Positions 1 through 5,269 of a stretch of 5,269 nt of DNA are shown here, one piece after another. Within the stretch, counting starts at the first letter, position 1, and each line of letters opens with the position of its first letter. The stretch spans positions 1 through 5,269 of the forward strand of contig PWYO01000065.1 of NCBI GenBank assembly GCA_003567835.1, given 5' to 3'. The translations under genes and the position numbers were made by a program. The DNA comes from Actinomycetota bacterium (GTDB lineage: Bacteria > Actinomycetota > Humimicrobiia > Humimicrobiales > Humimicrobiaceae). The notes under the pieces are model-generated. The model worked only from the letters and a program-made list of their open reading frames with translations. It did not search any database and was not told the DNA's origin.

Positions 1-3000
1 ACATGGCCACATCCCAGGGTTGGAAACCGGCAGCATAAAAAGCGGAAGCCATTTCCCGGTCCCCATTGCTGCCTTCTTCCCTGATAATGGCCACTTTGGG
101 CTTAACATCGCCTGCCATCTGAGCACTGGGTGTTTTTGAAGGCTCAAATGAAAGCTGGTATACCGGGCCCTGCCGTGGATGTGCCTCTGCCTGCTGTTTG
201 GCCAAACCTTCATCCATCTGGAGCTGTTCCAGCCGGTCACTGGTCTGCTCCCACCAGTTTAGAAGGGTATGCGTGTCTACATCCAATTTTGTATCACCAT
301 TCTGTGCAATGGTCAGCGTTCTTTGTTCTTTGGTAGACCCCAGCACCCTGAAGGCAAGATTCTTTTTCTCCATGGCCTCCACAATGTATGCCTCATCCTT
401 TTGGAAGTATTCAAGAATCAAACCCAGCTCTTCAGCAAACAATTCCCTGCCCGGGCTGCAGTCCGGCCGCAATTGGATATCCGCCCCGCAGTTTCCAGCC
501 ATGACCATTTCAGCCAAAGCAATGGCCAGGCCCCCATCGCTGATATCATGGCCTGCCAATATAAGGTCTTGATCAATCAGTTCCTGTACAGCCAGAAAAG
601 CCGCTTTGAGGCCTTGCACATCATCTGCATCCGGAGATTGGCTGCCCAGTTGGCCCAAAGTCTGGGCCCAGGCGGACCCGCCCAGCCTTCTTCGGCCCCG
701 GGCTAGATCCACATGCATAAGCTTGCTGTGCCCCGGCCTCTTCAGGTCAGGGGTTACCACTTTTTCTATGCAAGGTACCGGTGCATAGGCAGAAATGGTT
801 ACTTCATTGGGGGCCTTAACCAGCTCTGATTCCACTTTTGCAGCCATGGAAACACTGTCTTTTCCCCCGTCGGCGGCAATTCCCAGCTGGACCATCATCG
901 CGCTTAAAGCCTTGGCCGCATCCAGTATCGCCGCACCTTCACCGGGCAATTTTGCAGGCCACATCCAGTTTACCGAACACTTAATATGTTCAAATGCAGA
1001 AATTTTTGCCCAAATCAAATTGGTTAAGGCCTCACTTAGAGACATCCGTGCCCCGGAAGCGGGATCCAGCAAGGTCTTTAAGGGCTGCTCACCAATGGAA
1101 ACCGCTGCGCCGCTGCCGGCAAAATGGCTCTGGGCAATGACCGCCACATCAGAAACCGGAAGCTGAAGGGGCCCGCAGCACTGCTGCCGGGCAATCAGTC
1201 CGGTAACACTGCGGTCCACTTTTCGCACAAGGTAGCCCTTGGAGCAAACGGAAGGCAGCTTGCATACCTCCCTGATGGCTTTTTCTAGATCCAAGTCCCT
1301 GGGCATGGTAACCGCCTTTTTTTTGGTTTCTACGCGGTTAAAATGGAAAACTTTCTGGGGCATATTGCTTAATATCTTATCCAGTTCAAGGTTGACAGGG
1401 GTTTGGCTGTTTTCACGGTCGGTGACCACAATTTTGCCGTCCCCGGTAATCTTTCCCAGCACTTCGCAATTGATTTTTTCCCGGTGGCATAATGACTGCA
1501 TGATTGCCAGGTTTTCGGGGGCAATCAGAAAAGCATTTCTTTCCTGGTACTCCCCTCCCCAAATTTCCAAAACAGACATGGATTTGTCCCCCACCTGAAT
1601 TTCCCTGATCTCTATTTTTCCGCCGGCAGGCTCCACGATTTCGGTAAGCACATTGCAGGGGCCTCCAGCGCCTTGGTCATGTATGCTTAAAATAGGGTTG
1701 TTGGTGCCCATCTCTATACAGGCCCGAATGACCCGGTTTAATTTCTGCCCCATCTGGGCATCTCCCCGCTGCACCGCATTAAAATCAAGCTCTTCTCTCC
1801 CCTCTTCCTGGATCAGGCTGGAAGCAGACCCGCCGCCTATGCCAATCCGGTAGGCAGGACCGCCGATCTGGATGATCAGCATATTTTTTTCCGGTTGCTT
1901 TTTTTCAAGGTGCCGGTGGTCAATCTGGCCTATTCCCCCGGCAAACATAATGGGTTTTACCCATTCCCGACGCTGCCCGTCAGGCAGCCGAAGCCCGCAA
2001 GTACGGGTAAAGCCCTGGATGACCGGTTCCCCGAATTTATTTCCGTAATCAGAAGCGCCGTCACTTTCCCTGATCATAATCTCCAGCGGAGAGGCAAGGT
2101 TTGCGGGATAAGCGAACCGGCCCTCATCTTCCCCGGGGATGGCGTATCCGGGGATATGTAAATTGCCGGTGCAGTAGCCTGCCGTGCCCGCTACCACCAG
2201 CCCTCCCCGGCCTGTGGCCTGGACATCCCGGATTCTGCCCCCGGTTCCGGTCTCCGCACCGGGAAAAGGAGCCACACCGCTGGGAAAATTGTGGGTTTCT
2301 GCGGTAAAAATAAAATCATAAGCCATGCTTTTGCTTCCGAAAGCCGCGCCATAGCCCGGCTTGACAGGGATGATGGTGCTGATGTCAAATCCTTTGATAG
2401 CCCCGGAATTATCCTTGAAGGCAATAAGGCTGTTGGCCCTGTTTTGCTTAAGCGGGTATTTGATCAGGTCCAAAAGGGTATGGGGTATTTTTTTCCCATC
2501 TACAATCAGCTGGCCCTTGAAAAACCAATGCCTTGAATGCTCGCTGTTGGCCTGGCTAAGCTGGAAGCATTCCACATTGGTGGGATTGCGTCCAATTTTT
2601 TTTACAAAAAGGTCAAAATAAAAGTCAACATCCCATTGATCAAATCCCAGACCCAATTGACTGTTGACCTCCTCCAGTGCCTGGATACCCTTTTCCATAA
2701 GGGGCACCTCATATACTTTGTGGGAAGCAACCTCCGCTTCAAAAGAAGAAAGCGGCTGGGCATACGGGCATTCGGTCATGCGGTCATGGTGTTGGGCAAT
2801 AAATTGGGCCCGGTCGGTTTCGGGTCCCACCAGGTAGCGCCGGGATCTTTCCAGCCTGGTGACCATATCCAGCCCGCAGGCATGGCAAATGGCCACGGCA
2901 TTGGTGGAATAGGCGGTTTCAAAATGAAGCCTGGGACCGATTTCTACCACATCATGGCCCAATCCAGCTAGAAATGATGCCGTTTGCAATTTTTCTGGTT

Positions 3001-3124
3001 CAAAAGTTTCGGCCAGCAGCCACCTAAGAATTCTCTGCCTACGGTGATCCAGCTTGGTGCTTGTTTCAATGTAGAAACAGTATTCAAAATCCGGTTGAAT
3101 AAAACGGTAGAAACGGTAAATCAT
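1..3124 (-). CDS. purL: Phosphoribosylformylglycinamidine synthase, large single-chain form (3' end outside window)
   Basis: The enzyme makes FGAM from FGAR, glutamine and ATP, the fourth step of cytosolic purine synthesis. Reading from the ATG at 3124, 1041 residues are open to the window edge. Residues 1 to about 180 form the N-terminal PurS-like and linker part. The first synthetase half shows SEHSRH (194-199), AETHNFPSGVAPFPGAETG (275-293), GPAYRIGIGGGSASS (422-436), VQRGD (451-455) and HDQGAGG (482-488). The second half shows KVDRSVTGL (635-643), GPLQLPVSDVAV (651-662), LLDPASGARM (685-694), ADGGKDS (751-757), GRRRLGGSA (810-818) and HDISDGGLA (859-867). The class I glutaminase starts at VAIIREEGSNGDREM (1011-1025); its catalytic Cys, His and Glu lie beyond the edge, so roughly 200 residues are missing. 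The order matches the fused PurS-PurL-PurQ type of about 1250 residues found in Proteobacteria and many Clostridia, not the split Bacillus type. The 1.1-kb gap upstream suggests its own promoter. Confidence 0.97.
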   Translation of the reverse strand, partial: MIYRFYRFIQPDFEYCFYIETSTKLDHRRQRILRWLLAETFEPEKLQTASFLAGLGHDVVEIGPRLHFETAYSTNAVAICHACGLDMVTRLERSRRYLVGPETDRAQFIAQHHDRMTECPYAQPLSSFEAEVASHKVYEVPLMEKGIQALEEVNSQLGLGFDQWDVDFYFDLFVKKIGRNPTNVECFQLSQANSEHSRHWFFKGQLIVDGKKIPHTLLDLIKYPLKQNRANSLIAFKDNSGAIKGFDISTIIPVKPGYGAAFGSKSMAYDFIFTAETHNFPSGVAPFPGAETGTGGRIRDVQATGRGGLVVAGTAGYCTGNLHIPGYAIPGEDEGRFAYPANLASPLEIMIRESDGASDYGNKFGEPVIQGFTRTCGLRLPDGQRREWVKPIMFAGGIGQIDHRHLEKKQPEKNMLIIQIGGPAYRIGIGGGSASSLIQEEGREELDFNAVQRGDAQMGQKLNRVIRACIEMGTNNPILSIHDQGAGGPCNVLTEIVEPAGGKIEIREIQVGDKSMSVLEIWGGEYQERNAFLIAPENLAIMQSLCHREKINCEVLGKITGDGKIVVTDRENSQTPVNLELDKILSNMPQKVFHFNRVETKKKAVTMPRDLDLEKAIREVCKLPSVCSKGYLVRKVDRSVTGLIARQQCCGPLQLPVSDVAVIAQSHFAGSGAAVSIGEQPLKTLLDPASGARMSLSEALTNLIWAKISAFEHIKCSVNWMWPAKLPGEGAAILDAAKALSAMMVQLGIAADGGKDSVSMAAKVESELVKAPNEVTISAYAPVPCIEKVVTPDLKRPGHSKLMHVDLARGRRRLGGSAWAQTLGQLGSQSPDADDVQGLKAAFLAVQELIDQDLILAGHDISDGGLAIALAEMVMAGNCGADIQLRPDCSPGRELFAEELGLILEYFQKDEAYIVEAMEKKNLAFRVLGSTKEQRTLTIAQNGDTKLDVDTHTLLNWWEQTSDRLEQLQMDEGLAKQQAEAHPRQGPVYQLSFEPSKTPSAQMAGDVKPKVAIIREEGSNGDREMASAFYAAGFQPWDVAM

Positions 3125-3129
3125 GTAAA

Positions 3130-3135
3130 TCCTTT
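3130..3135 (-). promoter_or_regulatory. Ribosome binding site of purL
   Basis: On the minus strand AAAGGA lies 5 bases before the ATG at 3124. It is the only good Shine-Dalgarno near the first conserved residues and fixes this ATG as the start. Confidence 0.75.
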
Positions 3136-3147
3136 CTTTTTTGAAAG

Positions 3148-3175
3148 CATGTCAAAATGTAAACATGGCAAAATG
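3148..3175. repeat. Tandem 12-base direct repeat before purL
   Basis: On the plus strand CATGTCAAAATG (3148-3159) and CATGGCAAAATG (3164-3175) match at 11 of 12 bases and are offset by 16. They lie just upstream of the purL ribosome binding site, inside the presumed leader. They could be a protein or RNA recognition site, or chance in AT-rich DNA. Confidence 0.45.
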
Positions 3176-3223
3176 CACGCCTGCTCCTTATGGTTATTTT
3201 ACATCAAAAATAGCTTTTTTTTT

Positions 3224-3290
3224 AAAAAAATGGTGCTTTGGCAACGAATTTTTCCCAGCCTGGTGCTACAATTTCCCAATCCGGGGCACC
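3224..3290 (-). promoter_or_regulatory. Possible attenuator-like element in the purL leader
   Basis: On the minus strand GGTGC (3290-3286) can pair with either of two GCACC copies, at 3266-3262 or 3236-3232. Both copies sit in an identical AGCACCA heptamer. The second copy is followed at once by seven Ts (3230-3224), as in an intrinsic terminator. Two exclusive pairings plus a T-run is the layout of a leader switch, but each stem is only five pairs and the distal one would close a loop of about 50 bases. I recognise no known riboswitch class here. Confidence 0.18.
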
Positions 3291-3342
3291 GCGGGCATTG
3301 CTACTTTTCCTCTTTTGCAGATAAGGGCCGCTTTCTGTTCTT

Positions 3343-3371
3343 ATTTTTGTCAATAACCCTGATTCTGTCAA
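3343..3371 (-). promoter_or_regulatory. Candidate sigma-A promoter for purL
   Basis: The minus strand has a perfect TTGACA (-35, 3371-3366), a 17-base spacer and AAAAAT (-10, 3348-3343), which matches TATAAT at 4 of 6 positions. Transcription would start near 3336, giving a leader of about 210 bases before the purL ATG. A second TTGACA at 3353-3348 has no -10 at proper spacing. The match is plausible, but the -10 is weak and the region is AT-rich. Confidence 0.35.
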
Positions 3372-3713
3372 CATGCTTTTTGGGCTCAGGGAATTGAGGA
3401 TTCTTTGCATGATTGTTGATGCCAACGGATGGTTGCCGCGCAATCATGATGATATACTATGCTAAAAAACCTGACATGCATATACATAAAGCATGTGACC
3501 CATACCTGGGTTCTATGGGCAGGATTCTGACCGGAAAGCAGAAATATTTTTCGCGGAGCATCCCAGGACCAAGTTTTTTAAAACTGTTGGAAACCATCGA
3601 TTTCGCTCTGCCTCCAATCAGGGGATAAGGACCCCATGAAGCGGCTTCAAACAGCACACAGGCATGGGACCCCGCCTTCTTGATATACCGCTGGAAGGAC
3701 GAAGCGTTTCCTG

Positions 3714-3732
3714 CCTTGATTTAGCATCAAGG
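3714..3732. repeat. Perfect 7-bp inverted repeat (hairpin)
   Basis: CCTTGAT (3714-3720), a 5-base loop TTAGC and ATCAAGG (3726-3732) form a perfect stem. Outer TTC (3708-3710) and GAA (3733-3735) could extend it around a small bulge. No T-run follows on either strand, so it is not a standard intrinsic terminator. Its function is unknown. Confidence 0.5.
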
Positions 3733-4242
3733 GAACAATGCGCGAATCTTTGATTTTGGCCTTTTTTTTAAAAAGCTTTTGAACCATCTTCGGTAAAAGG
3801 GTCCGCTAACGGACTGCAATATCATATTGGTCCTGCCTCCTTTGCATCATCAAGCACGGGCCCAGCACCAAAAACAGGTCTCCTATTTGTTTCGTTTTAT
3901 GTCCATGCTTTGTGCTGCAGTCCTGCGTACGGAAAGCTTGATTGCGTTTATAAACAGAGGCAGCCAGCATGCAGTCTGCATTTGCGGGATCAGCCTAAGC
4001 GGATGGGTAACCAATCTGCACGATACCTATTTTCATACTGCGGACACCCACATCCCCCTTCTTGGCAGAGCAGACCTTTGGGATATCTTCCTGCATTCCG
4101 CCTATGGGAACATGACCGGAAAACATGCACAAAAGAACCGTAAAACAGTAGAAAAATGTTTGCATTTTGAACAGGATTTTAAGACCATGGGCTTATAAAG
4201 CATGTTCGAATAGAAGTATGCACATGACAGCGGGGCAAGGGC

Positions 4243-4284
4243 AAAAAAAAAGGTTCATATCCTGCAGGTGCTACTCTTTTTTTT
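4243..4284 (-). terminator. Possible weak terminator after the PII gene
   Basis: On the minus strand eight As followed by G (4284-4276), spanning the last codons of the PII gene, can pair with CC and nine Ts (4253-4243) just after its stop. The stem would be almost all A-U, with a loop of about 22 bases containing the palindrome CCTGCAGG (4261-4268). The T9 run is terminator-like, but there is no GC-rich stem. The A and T tracts could also act on the opposite strand. Confidence 0.25.
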
Positions 4285-4618
4285 GTTGTGAATCCTCCAT
4301 AATGTGGCAGATCCCTGCAACATATTTGACATCCAGGACAAATGCAATGCCTTCTCCAGGCTTGTTCAGGTTTCCGGCATGAAGAATGGCATCAAGAACC
4401 TTTTTTGTAATCTCGCAATTGACCAGGGTAAGCAGTATCTCTTTTTCCGGTTCAATGGGTATGCCCAATAGTTTTGATTTCTCATGGATGCCGGCCCCCC
4501 TTGCCGGAATAACCGTTCCCCCTTCTGCGCCCGCCTGTTTGGAAGCTTGGAGAATGGTCTCAGAAAATCCTCTTTTTACGATGGTCACAATCAAATCATG
4601 GTCTTCATAGCATATCAT
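4271..4618 (-). CDS. PII-family signalling protein linked to a DUF1538 transporter
   Basis: This is a 115-residue small trimeric PII-type protein, which would bind nucleotides in the cytosol and regulate a partner, here presumably the adjacent membrane protein. The sequence shows the PII layout: a first strand ending IVTIVKRG (10-17), a helix, AGAEGGTVIPARGAG (29-43), then EPEKEILLTLV (56-66) before the second helix. It ends with the B-loop-like KPGEGIAFVLDV (86-97) and a final VAGICHI (100-106). The T-loop segment between about residues 38 and 56 is short and lacks the Tyr that GlnB/GlnK proteins use for uridylylation, so control by that route is unlikely. The ATG at 4618 follows AAAGGAGG by 10 bases, and this site overlaps the stop of the DUF1538 gene, so the two genes are probably co-translated. 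The C-terminal tail is polar (SQQKKE). The family assignment is strong; the ligand and partner are inference. Confidence 0.88.
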   Translation of the reverse strand: MICYEDHDLIVTIVKRGFSETILQASKQAGAEGGTVIPARGAGIHEKSKLLGIPIEPEKEILLTLVNCEITKKVLDAILHAGNLNKPGEGIAFVLDVKYVAGICHIMEDSQQKKE

Positions 4619-4628
4619 GTATTTCAAA

Positions 4629-4636
4629 CCTCCTTT
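4629..4636 (-). promoter_or_regulatory. Ribosome binding site of the PII gene, overlapping the DUF1538 stop
   Basis: AAAGGAGG on the minus strand is a near-perfect Shine-Dalgarno, 10 bases before the ATG at 4618. Its first two As belong to the TAA stop of the upstream gene (4637-4635), which points to translational coupling and selects this ATG. Confidence 0.85.
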
Positions 4637-5269
4637 ATTCCTGTTTTTTTTCTTTGATCCGGTATAATAGGCCCAGGGTAACCACAGAAAGTATGGGTGC
4701 CAAAGCAACCAGGGAAATGAGCCCAAACCCGTCTATGATGGCATCCCTTCCCTCCAATACATTCGCAGCCCCTACGCCGATGGCCATAATAAAGGTTACG
4801 GTCATAGGGCCGGTGGCCACCCCGCCTGAATCGAAAGCAATGGATGTGAATGTGGGACCTATAAATTTTGTCAGAGCTAGGGCTGCCACATAGCCGGGAA
4901 GAATAAAATAAGCCAGGTGAATGCCCCACAAGGTTCTGGCCATGGCCAGGGCAATGGATGCAGCCACGCCCAGGGAGATGGTCAGCAGCATGGTCTTTTC
5001 TTTAATATAACCGCTGGAGGCATTTTCTACCTCCTGGCAAAGCACCCGGACTGCCGGTTCGGCTATGGTAACCACAAACCCCAATATGAACCCGATGGGA
5101 ATCAGCACCCATTTATGGTTTAAACCGCCCAATACTTCACCGATGGTATTGCCGGTGGGCAAAAAACCGATATGAACCCCGTACAGAAACATGACCAGGC
5201 CGATGAAGGTTAAAAACATGCCCTTTAACACAGCCAGGGCCTCTGATTTGGGCAGCTTCAAAAAAAAGA
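4635..5269 (-). CDS. DUF1538 family membrane protein (5' end outside window)
   Basis: This is an integral membrane protein of the DUF1538 family. From memory, a pair of such proteins (UmpA/UmpB) in Halomonas was reported to act as a Na+(Li+,K+)/H+ antiporter; the role here is inferred from that. About 210 residues are visible. Counting the TTG at 5261 as residue 1, hydrophobic segments lie near 11-33, 51-69, 91-110, 113-134, 149-169 and 177-200. Typical motifs are TIAEPAV (65-71) in the second segment and AFDSGGVATGP (142-152) before the fifth. The frame stays open to the window edge. The TTG at 5261 has only a T-rich stretch before it and no Shine-Dalgarno, so the true start is probably upstream, outside the window. 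The tail RIKEKKQE (201-208) is basic and likely cytosolic. Sixteen bases separate the stop from the PII start, indicating one operon. In other genomes a second DUF1538 gene is often nearby; if present here it would lie beyond the right edge. Confidence 0.88.
   Translation of the reverse strand, partial: FFLKLPKSEALAVLKGMFLTFIGLVMFLYGVHIGFLPTGNTIGEVLGGLNHKWVLIPIGFILGFVVTIAEPAVRVLCQEVENASSGYIKEKTMLLTISLGVAASIALAMARTLWGIHLAYFILPGYVAALALTKFIGPTFTSIAFDSGGVATGPMTVTFIMAIGVGAANVLEGRDAIIDGFGLISLVALAPILSVVTLGLLYRIKEKKQE

Larger units (their letters stand above)
3125..4270. other. Long region without a confident gene; possible remnants
   Basis: About 1.15 kb lies between purL and the PII gene. I find no tRNA, rRNA, tmRNA, RNase P or SRP signature, no CRISPR repeat and no transposase motif. 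Minus-strand frames are long but interrupted: one runs from 4192 to 3647 with TAG codons at 3997-3995 and 3808-3806. Another runs from 3720 to 3199 with TAGs at 3459-3457 and 3303-3301. A plus-strand frame is open from 3797 to 4198 but starts with TTG and has no Shine-Dalgarno. A good AAAGGAGG site on the minus strand (3844-3837) precedes an ATG at 3826, which opens only a 32-codon frame. Several palindromes occur: ACATGC/GCATGT (3474-3496), TGAAGC-G-GCTTCA (3637-3649), GTCCG-CTAA-CGGAC (3801-3814) and ATGCAG-T-CTGCAT (3969-3981). Decayed coding DNA with scattered small structures is the simplest reading. Confidence 0.5.

Noticed and set aside
130..2971. Many plus-strand open frames of 60 to 145 codons, the longest at 269-706 and 2537-2971.
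   Set aside because: They lie opposite purL, whose minus-strand frame is open throughout and carries every expected conserved motif. These are antisense shadows.
3213..3233. T9A7 tract considered as a strong bidirectional terminator.
   Set aside because: The perfect TTTTTTTAAAAAAA palindrome leaves no loop and has no GC-rich stem, so it is not a standard terminator by itself.
3281..3297. Plus-strand CCGGGGCACCGCGGGCA resembles the 3' part of the ZTP (pfl) riboswitch, which occurs near purine genes.
   Set aside because: It is on the strand opposite purL, the 5' half of the motif is absent upstream, and no purine gene follows on the plus strand.
3222..3443. Minus-strand 73-codon frame ending in APGWEKFVAKAPFF, resembling the start of a PCP_red-type domain (protochlorophyllide reductase subunit).
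   Set aside because: The likeness covers only about a dozen residues and stops at the T7/A9 tract. No continuation in any frame restores the rest of the domain, and there is no Shine-Dalgarno.
4624..4929. Minus-strand 101-codon frame overlapping the DUF1538 gene.
   Set aside because: It is out of frame with a well-supported membrane protein, is rich in His, Arg and Gly, and has no ribosome binding site.
4386..5123. Plus-strand frames opposite the PII and DUF1538 genes.
   Set aside because: They are antisense shadows of two genes with clear family motifs.

Overview
The window carries three protein genes, all on the minus strand, separated by one long stretch without a convincing gene. Strong AAAGGAGG-type ribosome binding sites, an unsplit PurL with a C-terminal glutaminase, and a DUF1538 gene followed by a small PII protein suggest an anaerobic Gram-positive bacterium, perhaps Clostridia of a Peptococcaceae-like kind. 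This assignment is inference from gene style; no rRNA or marker gene is present to settle it.

Positions 1-3124 (minus strand) hold most of purL, the large form of phosphoribosylformylglycinamidine synthase. I translated it codon by codon: 1041 residues are visible with no stop or frameshift, and the gene runs off the left edge at the start of its glutaminase domain. It begins at an ATG with an AAAGGA site 5 bases upstream. A candidate sigma-A promoter lies about 220 bases upstream, leaving a long leader with competing inverted repeats and a T-run.

Positions 3125-4270 (about 1.15 kb) have no gene I can call with confidence. The stretch holds several small palindromes, one clean hairpin and homopolymer A/T tracts. 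On the minus strand some long reading frames are broken only by a few stop codons, and a 123-codon frame lies opposite on the plus strand. This may be a decayed gene, but I recognise no family.

Positions 4271-5269 (minus strand) hold a two-gene unit. The upstream gene is a DUF1538 membrane protein whose 5' end lies beyond the right edge. The downstream gene, 16 bases later, is a 115-residue PII-family protein whose Shine-Dalgarno overlaps the DUF1538 stop codon. The natural reading is an ion transporter of the DUF1538 (UmpA/UmpB-like) kind with its own PII-type regulator. Nothing seen links it functionally to purL.
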